Shown: one piece after another, positions 10,652-21,600 of the stretch
How positions within the stretch are numbered: the first letter of the stretch is position 1
Layout of the letters: every line of letters starts with the position of its first letter
Assembly: GCA_964036315.1 (NCBI GenBank)
Contig: OZ038479.1
Span: 57,886,246-57,950,245 of the forward strand
Length of the DNA: 64,000 bases
Direction: 5' to 3'
DNA from: Acanthosepion esculentum
Lineage: Eukaryota; Mollusca; Cephalopoda; Sepiida; Sepiidae
Notes under the pieces: model-generated
Told to the model about the DNA's origin: nothing
Seen by the model: the letters and a program-made list of their open reading frames with translations, nothing else
The model's database searches: none
Position numbers and translations under genes: made by a program

Positions 10652-12183
10652 TATATTCAAAGAGAAATTATGTCCAAGAGAGCTTGAAGGCTAAAACATT
10701 CTTGCAAGAGGTCTGGTCAAAAGTTTTTAGACCACATCTAGTTTGCTAGTGTTTGAGAAACAAAATGTAGTAAGTAGTTCACAGACTAGAGAAATGTGGG
10801 AACATCAGTGAAGTTTGCAGAAGTTTACAAAAAGATTTTTGAAAGGAAGATTTGAGGAAATAAGTGGAAAATGCCATTGAAGAGCCAGACATTGCATGTA
10901 TCTGTGAGAAAGAAAAAAAATACATGAGTTGGTTCATGCAACTGAAATCTAAGAATGATTGGAACTATCCTTAGACAGTGTAGAAAAGAGAAATTAACTC
11001 GGGTGTTTAGACAAATCTAATTTCTTAGGGGAATACTGCCCCACTGATCATTATCGCAGGTGGCACAATATTTGAAAGTCTCATCATATTTTCCCCTTGA
11101 CATTCGTAGCAGCAAGTTTCCTTTCACTTTGATAGAATTGAGACAAGCAAGTATTTTAAAGACACAGACTGAGGATTGTATTGAACTGTTCATAACTTCA
11201 ACTTTGTTTCTTTTTCTTTTTCATCTTTCTCTAACATGTCTTGTCCATACATTTATTAACTGTTGCTTGTTTGAATTTCATGTTTTGTGTTCTTTCTTCT
11301 ACCCAGACTCACAGGAGTTTGACAATATTTTTTGTAGGACAAATTTGATAAAGACATAAAATTATAATAATTGCTGCAACATTCTAAATGTTTTCTAAGA
11401 AAATTAACTGCCCACTATAGAATTCATTGATGGATAATTCTTTTTTCCTTTCATTTGTATAAAAAAAAAACAAGCCTGCATTTTCTTGGGACTTAAAGAA
11501 ATTCATGCATAGCAATGAACAATGTCTTTCTTTTTATTTTGCTCCATTGGTATTGTTTATTTTTATTTTATTTATGTCAGAAATGATTCTTGATATTATT
11601 TATGATTAAGATGTTCTTACATTTGGTTTCAATAAAATTTGTATTTAATACAAAATTCATAAAAATGTCATGTTGTACACAGGCAGTGGCCATGAAGAAA
11701 CGTCAAGCATTGACTTTTGAACAACTCTTCTGTAAATGTCAAGAATATCAAGATTTTAAACACAAGGAAACAAATCTTGCCTAATACCATTTACCTTTTT
11801 TTTTGGCTTTCATAATCATGTATATTTTCTCAAAAGCAATTTCTCATTTCTACCATGTTTTTCTTTTCTGAATTCATTCTTTGTAATATTTCATTTAAAC
11901 TTCGACCTTGTTATACAAAATGAATGAACAATGTAAAATTGAGTAGGTTGACAAAGAAATCATCACGTTTTCTTTTTCTCGTATTTTCAATCATTATTTA
12001 CTAACATGCCTCAGCATTCTTTTTCATTTTGTTTAATTCCCTGTTAGTGTTAGCAAAATAAAAAAAATGAAAATAAATCCAGTTATGATTTCAATTTCAT
12101 CATAACAGGGATTTTGAAAAAATAATATTTTTAAAATAATTTTTTTTTTTAATTAGTTGGATTCTGTTATTTGGCTTTGAAGT
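10652..12183. other. Duplicated-unit backbone with repeat block A
   Basis: Aligns with 37538-39080 of the second unit (for example AGAAATGTGG or close variants, GGTGGCACAATATTT, CATGTCTTGT, AAGAAACGTCAA/AAGAAACATCAA). The part 11500-12170 (block A) is also repeated at about 26080-26700 and 45305-46310. A 64-codon open frame at 11590-11784 lies in block A (contains EQLFCKCQE). Its relative at 45358 keeps EELFCKCQE but the other two copies are broken, so I do not call a gene. Open frames at 11060-11359 show no domain. Confidence 0.55.
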
Positions 12184-12462
12184 TGTGGGTTACCCCACTT
12201 TACTAAAAAAAAACTGTCACTAGGAGCTGCTCCTCAACCTATAAATAGGCAATGGGATTCTCAGTCATTCACTCTTTCCTATTTTTCTCTTAGACAATAA
12301 GATGTATTTTGTATGTGTTAAAAATGTGTCAACCCACTGGGGAACACATGTTCACTTCACCTTCAATTACTTTTCTCTCAGATTTCACCTACCGAAATGT
12401 CACACAAGCAAATTCTTTAGTTTAAAAGTTTTCTTTCATATTCTTTGTTTTTGTTACCCACA
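12184..12462 (+). repeat. 5' LTR of the small LTR element
   Basis: 279 bp, TGTGGGTTAC to GTTACCCACA, with TATAAATA at 12240-12247. The bases just after it (ACAATTGGT) do not give an obvious tRNA primer-binding site. Confidence 0.75.
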
Positions 12463-12525
12463 ACAATTGGTAAAAATACATTGTTGTTTGTTTGCATATA
12501 GTTTCCTTGTTAATTTATTCATTTA

Positions 12526-12743
12526 AAGGGTGTTTCATTAAGATGGATCAAAGTCAGCAGTAAATAAATCAGTATTATTGGTAAAAATTTATTTATTTCT
12601 CTATTGGATCATATTATTTAAGTCATGGCAATTATATGTGAAAAATAATGTCGCCCAAATGTCTGCCAAATCTAAAAGAAAAAATAATTAGACGTTTAAA
12701 CTTAATTCACATTAAAATCGGTCCAAGTTATTGGAACACCCTT
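12526..12743. mobile_element. 218-bp MITE with TA target duplication
   Basis: Starts AAGGGTGTTTCATTAAGATG and ends with the inverted counterpart GGTCCAAGTTATTGGAACAC then CCTT, giving imperfect inverted ends of about 25 bases. It is flanked by TA on both sides (12524-12525 and 12744-12745), as for Tc1/mariner-type MITEs. No coding capacity. It is nested in the LTR element and so younger than it. Confidence 0.75.
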
Positions 12744-14022
12744 TATTACTCATGATTCACATTCGAGTCTGCAATAATTGCCATAGGATAATATATACCA
12801 AGGCGACCAGCATCACGACAACAAAAGTGTTGACCAAGATGTGATGTTTTTCTCCTGGATACACAAACACACAAAACTATATAAACAAACTCAACTATGC
12901 ATCATTGAGATAATTTTCAAACCAAGAGCCAATGAAGAAAAAAGTAATTCAACCAACTTCTCTACCTGCCATACCATACACATGGACACAAAAAACTTTC
13001 AACATCAATAACTTACTCTTGCAAATTTGTGATTAAACCCAGTGTAAAGAGCAGAATCATAAATTTCAAAACTTTAAAACTCATCTACATGACATCATTT
13101 GGATAAGATGTTCTAGTCAGCAAATATTTTTTCAACACGTCTGACTAAAAAAAAATCCCTAATTGCCATTACAATTACTACTACAATAACATGGTCAGCA
13201 ATCAAGTAACACTCATCTCTACTGCCTTTTGTTTAAGCCTTTCTCTTAGGCATATTTACGCATGACTTCTATTTCCAGCAAAATGGAAAAATACGACATT
13301 TGTCTTACAAATTTGAAGCATGCAAAACACATCTCATTTTCTTCAAGAATACCACTCAGAATTCGCAAATAAACCCACGCAGATCAGACGAGAAAATACC
13401 ATTCAAACACCACGGAAGTCATTTACATTCTCAACTTTAAACAGCACTGTTTCCCTAGGCTCAAAAGAAAAAGATGTGAAATAATTTCAAGGGGACCCAC
13501 TGACCTTTTTCAGATGTTAACATGAACAAAACTAGAAAATATGCAAGTATGATATAATAATTGTTACAGGGATAGCTTCATCTCTGAGAAAAATCGACAA
13601 TGATACCAGATATCTTCAAAACTTCTTGAAAACATACATTCAACACTCTGTAGCAATTTCACCAGCATCAACTCAGCAACTTTACAAATCAAAGCTTCTT
13701 CTATTAAAATGTGCATCAACATCCACATGCAGCAAAACAAACAAAGCCTTCAAAACAAAATCAGTTCAATGTGGAGCATTGAAAAACAACAAAATTTTAA
13801 TACCAGCCACTGATATCTCTCTTTCTACATTACTAACATATCTTCCAGAGCATGCTTACAGCACTCTGATGACAGTACTTCTGACAAATACATTTTTGAC
13901 AACATGTTTAAAAATATCTCAACCACACTGTTTGACTCTTTTTCTTTTCAGCCTATGAGGCAAAAAACAACAATACGCAAACTATGGGCTGGGTAAAATT
14001 CTCACCAAGTGGTTGGGAGTCT

Positions 14023-14276
14023 TGTGGGTTATCCCACTTTACTAAAAAAAACTGTTGCAAGGTGCCACTCCTTAAGCCTATAAATAAGCAATGACATTCT
14101 CAGTCATTCCCTCTTTTCTGTTTTTCTCTTAGACAATAAGATGTAGTTCACACGGGATAAAATGTGCCCCTCCCACACACACACACTTTCAATTACTCTT
14201 CTCTCGGACTTCTATTACACAAACTTCATACACACAAACATATTCTCTAGTTTATATGTTTTCTTCTTTTAATTAT
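14023..14276 (+). repeat. 3' LTR of the small LTR element, end missing
   Basis: Aligns with the 5' LTR from TGTGGGTTAT through TATAAATA (14079-14086) to about GTTTTCTTC, then diverges into duplicated-unit backbone (AATTAAAAATTAGAAA). A short ACACAC run at 14177-14187 is specific to this copy. Confidence 0.72.
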
Positions 14277-14487
14277 TTAGATGTTAAATTAAAAATTAGA
14301 AACAGTATCATTATAGAACACAAATGATAATTTGTTCGGGAGTTAGGACGATTTTGATTTTCACTGGAATGTTTTTGAACTAAAAACTTTTTCTCACTCT
14401 GTAAATAGAAAAAAGATGAAGACAACAGTCCGAACAATGTAAATACTGTAAATAATTACAATCTCATCTCAGAAATATAGACAGATC

Positions 14488-14523
14488 CTGAAGAAGGCCG
14501 GGGTGTACAACGGCCGAAACGTC
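14488..14523 (+). ncRNA. Hammerhead-type ribozyme core 1
   Basis: CTGAAGA (fits CUGANGA), then AGGCC, a 12-base loop and GGCC giving a 4-bp helix II, then GAAAC and GTC. This is the conserved hammerhead order with a minimal helix III: the ACGT after GAA is self-complementary, which fits dimer-type cleavage. Flanks (AGATC before, ATGAAT after) do not give a clear helix I, so activity in this form is uncertain. Hammerhead motifs with very short helix III are known from Penelope-like elements. Confidence 0.65.
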
Positions 14524-14615
14524 ATGAATATGGCAAAGAAGATGGTGGCAGCAGTCCAAAAAATGTAAATACTGTAAATAATTACAATACCTCATCTCAG
14601 AAATATAGACAGATC

Positions 14616-14651
14616 CTGAAGAAGGCCGGGGTGTACAACGGCCGAAACGTC
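14616..14651 (+). ncRNA. Hammerhead-type ribozyme core 2
   Basis: Identical to the core 128 bases upstream: CTGAAGA, GGCC/GGCC helix II, GAAAC, GTC. The tandem arrangement is what a dimeric minimal hammerhead would need. Helix I is again not obvious. Confidence 0.65.
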
Positions 14652-14778
14652 ATGAATATGGCAAAGAAGATAGTGGCAACAATCCATACAATGTATATAC
14701 TGTAAATAATTACAATACCTCATCTCAGAAATACATACAGATCTTGAAGGATCGGTATGGACCCAATATACCAAAAAT

Positions 14779-16490
14779 ATGGAGACAATTAGAAAAGTTC
14801 CACCAGAAGCTGGCATGAATGTTGAACCATCTAACATTCCTACATTGATGCAGAGACTTATCCTTTCAGGTTTGGCTCCAAGACTTCCACTCAATTCAAG
14901 TAGAGCCCGTCTGGTTGCAGAAAAAAGTGGGACATGCCCTTATCCAAGAAAGAATCCAATACAACCATTGGATAAAACAAAAATTGCAATCTGATATCTC
15001 CCAGGCCTTCTTCAGGAGAATTACCAATGAAGAGGACCGAAAGAGGATCCTGCATGATCTGAACAAATCCTTCAGGCACGAATTTGATGCAGTCAAGGCC
15101 CACCAAGTACAGAAATTGAACAGATTGAAAGATCAAAAGATGAAGCACAAAGTCCATCACCCTCCAGTGAAGGCAGTAATCAACATTAGTCAACATCAGC
15201 TTAGTGTCTTTGAGGAGTCAGTACTGAACAAGGGTCTCAACTTTGCAACAACCATCAAGAGGACATTATTGCTCGAATCAAGGAATTAGCCTTAAACATT
15301 CCCCAGGCTTGGGAAGATGAGCTAAGATGGAAAGTGAGACAGATACTGGAGAAAGCCAAGCCACCCAAATCAAACATTACAAAACTAGAGAGGCTGACAA
15401 TCAAAATCCTTCAGAAGAATGACAACATCATCATACTACCAGTTCACAAAGGTAATGCGACTGTAGTGTTGGATAAAACAGAATATACAGGAAAACTGGA
15501 AGACTTCATTAGATATGGTAGCTATAGTAAAGTAAAAAAAAGGATCTAACAATGGAAACGGAACAAAAACAAGGATCATTTCCCACCTAATATATACAGG
15601 CAGTTGTTACAATGTTACAGAAAACTATTTCACATATAATGATCTCCCCCAAATTCACAGAGACGGTATTTTGCCCAGGCTAGTTGTTAGCTGCCAAGGT
15701 TCTGTGTGCCACCTCCAAGTCGCTTGTAGATATAATTAACCCATTAATAGGAAAGTCATCATAAGTCTGAAACTTCACCCACTTTGTGAAAATAATCAAG
15801 GATGTTCCCATCTAATCCAACCAGATGGTGAACCTGGACATGGTGAGTTTGTTCACCAAGATAACCATAGAGGAAGCACTACCAGTAATCAGGGACAGAC
15901 TATGGAGAATGGACCAGTATACCAATCGATTACCTGATGAAGATGCTGACTTTCTGTATGCAAACAGCACACTTCGGAATGGGATCATATATATATTGGC
16001 AGGATAAAGCAATGTGCTTGCCATTATCACCAGCAACTGCTAACATATACATGGAATACTTCGAAGAAATGGCATTAGAATCCACATCACTAAAGCCAAT
16101 TCTAGGGCTGAGATATGGAGATGACACCTTCATACTCTGGCCACACCAGGAAGAGTTCCGGTTACTGGACCATGTGAACTCAATAAGATCATTGATACAG
16201 TTCACAATGGAGAGAGAAAAATAACAACAAATTAGCATTTCTGGGTGTATTAATATCTCAAACAGAGCATGGGTTTAAGACATCCATATACCACAAGCCA
16301 ACAGTCACTGAACAATACCTCAACTTCAACTCCCACCCACCACCCATACAGTGTAAAGAAAAGGATCGTCCGCTGCTTACAACATTGAGCAAAAACCATG
16401 TGACGACCCAGAGACATATGAACAAGAAATGGTCAGTATAATATAACAACTACCTGTACATACAGTGGTAGTGCCCAGAACAAGGATTGT
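14779..16490 (+). pseudogene. Penelope-like reverse transcriptase, inactivated
   Basis: Broken coding region in several frames. The N-terminal part (14915-15289) has VGHALIQERIQYNHWIKQ and SQHQLSVFEESVLNKGLNF. Next come LRWKVRQILEKAKPPKSNIT, LQKNDNIIILPVHKGNATVV and LDKTEYTGKLEDFI, the conserved block before the RT in Penelope proteins. NLDMVSLFTKITIEEALPVI matches the RT motif with its first Asp. RYGDDTF at 16111-16131 carries the YxDD-type box. LAFLGVL, KTSIYHKPTVTEQYLNFNSH is the thumb. The GIY-YIG endonuclease is absent; homology fades near 16500. There are multiple stops and frame changes. Confidence 0.85.
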
Positions 16491-16499
16491 GACTGTACC

Positions 16500-17584
16500 C
16501 CTCCCCAACAAAATTGCAACAGTATGTTTAGTTTATTTTCTTTTTTACAAAGGTTTATCACAATCATAGGAACACATATAAGTTCGACAAATATTATTTG
16601 TTTCAAAGTTGAGTGGCAAAAGAAAGTTTATTAAGTTCCTTTTTTGGGGAAAATAATAACAAGCAATGTGATTGTATATTATTCAAATACAAAAGTTTGT
16701 AAGGCATTTAAGATAATCGTCCCATGAAGAATGCTGTGTGACGTGTGTGTAACATGTTTGGCATGAGAGGTTGTGAATACACACATTTGAGTGTGAATGT
16801 GTGTGACTAGCTGTTTGTCAGAATCGTAGTAGCAGCTAAAGTCAGTAGACTGAACATGAGAAAATGAAGGGGTTAAATAATCCAGATAATGCAAAGAAAA
16901 AAAGCGCTCAAAAGTTTGTAAGAAAAAATGAGAATTCAATTTACATGCAGTCTGCTAAGATATGAATGCAAATGCAACATCCCCAGTGGACCCTTCTCAA
17001 AGACTGGAGACTTGGAAACTGAATAAACTAAAATAAGTTCTCTTTGAGAAAAAAAATAGGATTCCTGAAATTATCAAATTACCAATTTTCATTTGTTCTA
17101 AAATAGTTTATTTGTTTTTATTAATAATTTTGGTGGGGAAAGATTATTAAAATCTTGGAGGCTGGAGCCTTAAATATTTCTGGAGGGAAAACCATAATGG
17201 ATTCTGATTGACTGAAAAAACAAATTTCGCACCTTTGAAAATTCTTGGCTTTCTATAAATCAGTCTGCAGAATATTGAATTTAATGCCTCCGTCCCAGAA
17301 CACAAGATAACACACGTTTATCAACAAATTCTTTTTGAACACTTTTCTTTACTTCTTCGGTTAGAATTCATCTTTCATTATTTCTAAGCAACATGTTTAC
17401 TAATGTATCCTGTGACATTGTTGAATGTAAATAATTTTTAATCATTTTAAGTTTAGAAAGCAATCATAAGAAGCAATGGAAACTGCTACTGTTTTAGCAA
17501 CAGTCTGTATGCTATGGTTAATTCACCAAAACATTCTTTGACATATTTAATAATACACTTTAATACATCAGGGGATCAGAAGGA
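16500..17584. other. Interval between PLE and hAT element, no gene seen
   Basis: A+T-rich with short open frames only (one at 16679-16939, minus, without a domain). No repeat family recognised with confidence. It may contain the missing 3' part of the PLE in unrecognisable form. Confidence 0.4.
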
Positions 17585-19120
17585 CCTCTTTACATCAAGC
17601 TCGAATTAACAAGATGAAATTTATCATTTCATTGTATAAAAGAACAATACTAATATCTGGATACCGATTTTGAAAATCCAAACATTCATTTCGAAGGCAT
17701 GCTTTCTTATTTTCGTTATCAGTGTCTGATAAATGCAGGTTAAGAAGCAATTCAATTTTTTTTCTTAGTTCTTCCAAACACTGGCCCCGCTCTTGAATCT
17801 CAACAACTAAATGATTGACAACTTCATGCATTACTCTTTTCATCTCTGCTTTTTCTGTTAAAGCAGAATCTCTAACTTCTGGCACATTTTCCTTCTAACT
17901 CGATGCTCAATTTGAATTCCATATTCTTCACAATATTTTTCTGCTGAGTTCAAGGCATTGCTAATTATTTCTTTCTTTTTTATTACCAGTTTTTACGGTC
18001 AAACATTGCAAGTCCATATCTGCTTGATTTAACCCAACCTTAGGATCTTGCATCCTCTTCTGGATTCTCTCTACAGAGAAAAAAATTGGATGCCAGAAGT
18101 TAAGTAGAGCAATAAATGAAAATATTGGAAACAAGTTCACATAAGTATCCCAGAATCACATTTTGTTTCTTGCCTGTACTCTCCAAGTTGTAAATGTTCA
18201 AGGCAGGCTATTATTTCATTCAGGTTTTAGTACACTACAGTCACAGTATCGTATCTTGCACTCCATCTGGTTTCATACTGTCGTTTCACCATTTGAGAAA
18301 CGTATTGCTTCAGTATTTCTCACCTTGACAAAGAATCAGAAAAAGATATGAACAGTCTGTTGAGGACACCAAATATATTTTAACATATGGATCTACTGCA
18401 CAGGAATTAAGACCAGCTAAATTGAGATTATGATTTTCACAGTTTACAAACATTGCTCTTGGGTTTACATCCAATATTTTCTTTTGGACACCATTTCTAG
18501 CTCTAGCCGTCACAATTTTCATTATCATAGGACTGCCCATGACAATCTTCAATGGGTAAACCATATTGTTCTACAAGCCAAGACCTTTGATGGCAATACT
18601 ACTAACATCCTTTATCTCAAGTTAGAAAAAGCCTAAGAATACTTTCTTAATTTCAACTTCATTTCGACTGATGGATACATACCGTAATGTCAAAGAAACT
18701 TGGTCTTCGTGGGCGATGTCAGGAGTTGAATCCATCATTATTGTGTAATATTTCGCTTGTTATTTTCTCAAGTATTTTTGTACGGATTGTTTCACGAAGG
18801 TGATGCACAATTTCATTCTGCATTCTGTTCGAGAGGTAAGTCCCTTGTTTAGCATGATCTTTGCTTTCATCAGTATGCTGTGCGAAAATTGGGTGTTGGT
18901 ACTTTGATTCCATTGCAAAAAAGAAGCAAGGAAAATGGTAGCAGCATTCACAAAAGGGGGAATGCAATGAACATGTTCTTGGAACAGTTTTGCCATTTGC
19001 TGACCCCTTGACAAAGCACTGCATTGACAAGAACCTCCCTTTCTCATCTGCAGCAAATGGACCATTAGAATGCTAAATAATTTCCAATTCTTGTTTTACC
19101 AATTTCTGGAATAGTACATC
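17585..19120 (-). pseudogene. hAT-superfamily transposase (TTF zinc finger / DUF4371 type), inactivated
   Basis: Read on the minus strand from about 19100: HSNGPFAADEKGRFLS and FCECCYHFPCFF form a TTF-type zinc-finger region. YLSNRMQNEIVHHLRE and MMDSTPDIAHEDQ with SLTLRYVSI are typical of the DUF4371 part. NGVQKKILDVNPRAMFVNCE then HNLNLA is the conserved N-P-R-A-x-x-V-x-C-x-x-H-x-L-N-L box. ETRWSARYD follows, and the C-terminal block (17595-17885) has CLEELRKKIELLLNL. This order is that of ZMYM/TTF-like hAT proteins. Frame changes and stops occur throughout, so it is a dead copy. Ends (short inverted repeats, 8-bp duplication) were not found. Confidence 0.8.
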
Positions 19121-19890
19121 TGCAACTGGTTTCTCCAATCTCCCCAAATCCATTACTTTCCAATATAAATTGCTGCCGTCATTATCACTGATTTCTAAAT
19201 GGTTCCTTCTCATCTTTATTCCCACTCAAAACCTGTTCATCTTTATTTTCACTCAGATTTTGCTCGTCTTCTTTCTCACTCAGATCTTGACAGTTGTACT
19301 GACTCATCCTTGCATTTATGATGTCTTTCTTCAGGTACAATTTGTATTTTTACTTCCTTCTTTAAAAATGCTTCCAATGCTCCTCTTTGTGTCTCATTTT
19401 CCTTTTTGGCTTTTTTCCGAAACTGGCTGGCTGCATTGCTGATCTCTTCCTTGATAACTTTTGCAATTTTGCAGATTTTTTTTTCTATTGTCAGAAACAT
19501 GAAACTGCTCAATTTAGAATGTTCTTCTACTGACTCTTTATTCCTGTACGCAAACATTGGCATTCCTGGTTTCTTTTGGAAGAAAGCTACTTCATCCCTG
19601 AAGTAATCTTGAAGTTTGATCTTTGTGTGAGAAGAAGCATTCGTAGACACATGATCCGTGACAGCTCTTTCTGCTGACAGCTCTGAATACAGGGATGCAA
19701 GTTGGCTCAATCTCACTACTTGACCACTCTTAACAACATGATCTTTCACAAACTCAATAATATGTTGAAAACACTCATCTCTGGTTTCCTGGCCCCTTGA
19801 TTTCTGCTTGTCTTCTTCTTATTGGCTTGTTTCGATTTCATTTAAGGTCTTCTTTCTTGTGATTAGCCTGGATAAGTCTCTGTAACAAGA
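19120..19890 (-). pseudogene. Upstream coding block of the hAT element or adjoining gene
   Basis: The 157-codon open frame at 19276-19749 (minus) continues a coding-looking stretch from about 19880 (CYRDLSRLITRKKT). It contains DHVVKSGQVVRLSQLASLYS, FQKKPGMPMFAYRN and a repeated acidic run (NLSEKEDEQNLSENKDEQ). It lies directly upstream of the TTF finger on the same strand. It is not the usual N-terminus of the hAT family. It may be a fused extra domain, a separate ORF of the same element, or captured host sequence. I do not recognise a named domain. Confidence 0.5.
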
Positions 19891-20617
19891 ACGATGATAA
19901 TGAAACTCCTTCATTCTTACATCCTCTTTAGTCTCAAGACCAGAGAATTGAGCCATCCCATAAGTATTATACATATCTACATCTTATACATGTACAGCAT
20001 TGTTTTTTTCAAAGCCTTATTTAAAAAAATACAAGTTAAATTAGACACATTACAACAAAATATCATAAAATCAGATGAACAATGTGTATGAAATCGAAAA
20101 GGACAGCAGAAATGATGACAGTTTTGCTTAAATCTGGTCTGTAATGTACCCACTGATATGCAAAAATGTGTACAATCTATTTTTTCACTCTAATATATCA
20201 TCATCATACCACGAACGTTGCATTTTAACACATTCCAGAACAATATAAACCCAATTTATTTCAGTTGATCTGATGTTGGAGATTTTAAGCCCATTTTTGT
20301 GGATTTTGGGGTATGTGTCCTCTGGTCTGCAAAATACACACTCGTAAGTAATTCTGACAGGTTCAATGTTTCTTTTCTGAAACTTCATGTATGTATGCAT
20401 GATCTGGTATAGGTAACAAATTGCCCCTACAGATGTATGGGTTGACCCCCACCTGGAGCCTGTGCTAATTGTAAACATTGTAGACATAGAAATCAAAACT
20501 TGGTCTGAAGTTCACATTAAGGCATGAAATTGACAGTCACCATGCAGCATTGATTTGCAAATGTTCCATCTTCAATACTGAACACTCTTATGAAGATAGC
20601 AAATTTCAAACAATATA
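19891..20617. other. Interval upstream of the Tc1 fragment
   Basis: A 103-codon minus-strand frame at 20185-20496 contains RITYECVFCRPEDTYPKIHK with a CxxC pair but no family I can name. It could be further decayed coding sequence of the neighbouring element. The rest shows no features. Confidence 0.35.
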
Positions 20618-20619
20618 TA

Positions 20620-21030
20620 CAGTAAGTATCTATCCGTTGAACTTTTACAAATTTTGACACATTACAACCATAAATTTACATGTATTATTTATTATGGGAT
20701 TTTATTTAATGGACAAACACAAAATACATTGAAAGGGAAGAGGGTGAATGATACATAGTTTGCAAGATTATAAATAAAATTCTGAAAATTATTGAGTGTA
20801 TGTGTCTTCACCCCACTTCACTGTAAAATCCATTACAACCAATTGCCTTCAGAAATTATAATTGTAAAGTAATTAACATCCCACAGATCCCTATTAAATC
20901 CATCATCCAAAAATGGAAAGAGTATGGCACAACTATAAACCTACAAAGACAAAGCTATCAGCCTATACTGACAGACTAAGCAAAGAGTTTTAACTGAAGA
21001 AACAACCAAGAGGCCCATAGAAAAAATGAG
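20620..21030 (+). mobile_element. 5' fragment of a second, different Tc1-like element
   Basis: Begins with CAGTAAGTATCTATCC directly after TA (20618-20619). After about 200 bp of terminal/UTR sequence it encodes IKSIIQKWKEYGTTINL (the Tc1 helix-turn-helix box) and EETTKRPIEK. It is not related to the element at 9111. It stops abruptly at about 21030 where a short direct repeat begins; the catalytic domain and right end are missing. The wording of this region resembles, from memory, Tc1 elements common in fishes and lampreys. Confidence 0.7.
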
Positions 21031-21158
21031 CAAAACCAAAGTTCCCCACCTAATCCACTTCCTACCGATAAGAAAAGATAATTATGTGTTGTGTAAATTA
21101 ATTTTGTGGGTTGTTTACATTCATACTATCCATCCAAAATGCATAGAGTTTTACAGAA
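21031..21158 (+). repeat. Direct repeat, left copy (LTR-like)
   Basis: About 128 bp from AAAACCAAAGTTCCCCACC to GTTTTACAGAAAA, repeated at 23327-23476 with about 90 percent identity by eye and an extra 20 or so bases in the middle of the right copy. The pair brackets a Gypsy RNase H fragment, so they may be short LTRs or a duplicated junction. Confidence 0.55.
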
Positions 21159-21159
21159 A

Positions 21160-21600
21160 AGAATCCAGTGCTCAAAGCTCCAGATTTTAGTCAGCTGTTC
21201 GCTATTGGAGTTGACACAACCAACCTAGGATTTGGGGTAGTATTATTACAAGCTGATGATCAGAATAAGAGGCATTTGGTTAGTTATAATAATATAATAA
21301 TAAATGCCTCTTCTTCTGAAAAGTTTAATAAACATCGAAAAGGATGTTCTATGATGTTAAAAAAGCTTTCGCACTAATATCTATTTTACAGCACTTTGAA
21401 ATTTATGTGGGTATGTGACAGCCATTTACTGTAATATTCATGGATCACAACCGATTGGTTGTCATAAATAAAACGAAAAATAAAAATAGATGACTTCTAG
21501 CATGGAGCATGACTTCTAGCATTACAGGAGTTCAACTTAAACATTGAACATATTAAAGGCATGGAAAATAAGTGCACTGATGCGCTGTCTCACATCTAAA
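21160..21600 (+). pseudogene. Gypsy RNase H fragment
   Basis: Starts NPVLKAPDFSQLFAIGVDTT, then GFGVVLLQADDQNKRHLVSY, EFNLNIEHIKGMENKCTDAL. This is the RNase H region of a Gypsy pol (D of the VDTT box, the TDH-like and ADALSR-like boxes in decayed form). Stops and frame changes are present. It is a different lineage from the element at 49324-54284 (VASDASAYGVG there). RT and integrase are missing, indicating a large internal deletion. Confidence 0.75.

Larger units (their letters stand above)
12184..14276 (+). mobile_element. Small LTR retroelement without a recognisable gene
   Basis: Two direct LTRs, 12184-12462 and 14023-about 14276, bound 1.56 kb of internal DNA. The 5' LTR has perfect 10-base terminal inverted repeats (TGTGGGTTAC and GTTACCCACA). 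Both LTRs contain TATAAATA followed by CTCAGTCATTC, a core-promoter arrangement. The 3' LTR lacks about its last 25 bases and runs into backbone that matches 39190 of the second unit. Internal DNA carries a nested MITE and a 110-codon open frame at 13626-13958 without domain similarity I recognise. Orientation is arbitrary but set by the TATA box. This could be a TRIM/LARD-like non-autonomous element or a deletion derivative. Confidence 0.75.
14400..14760 (+). mobile_element. Tandem Penelope-like terminal repeats (pLTR array)
   Basis: A unit of 128 bp is repeated: one partial, one full and a further copy that passes into the coding part. Landmarks recur in order: CAGTCC(G/A)A, AATGTAAATACTGTAAATAA, CATCTCAGAAATA, ACAGATC, CTGAAGAAGGCC, ATGAATATGGCAAAGAAGAT. 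Full copies place the hammerhead-type core at 14488 and 14616. The last copy (after 14727) loses the core and leads into the ORF. Tandem partial copies ahead of the ORF are typical of Penelope-like elements. Confidence 0.75.

Noticed and set aside
14592..15196. Minus-strand frames over the PLE
   Set aside because: They are antisense shadows of the Penelope-like coding sequence and span the hammerhead repeats.
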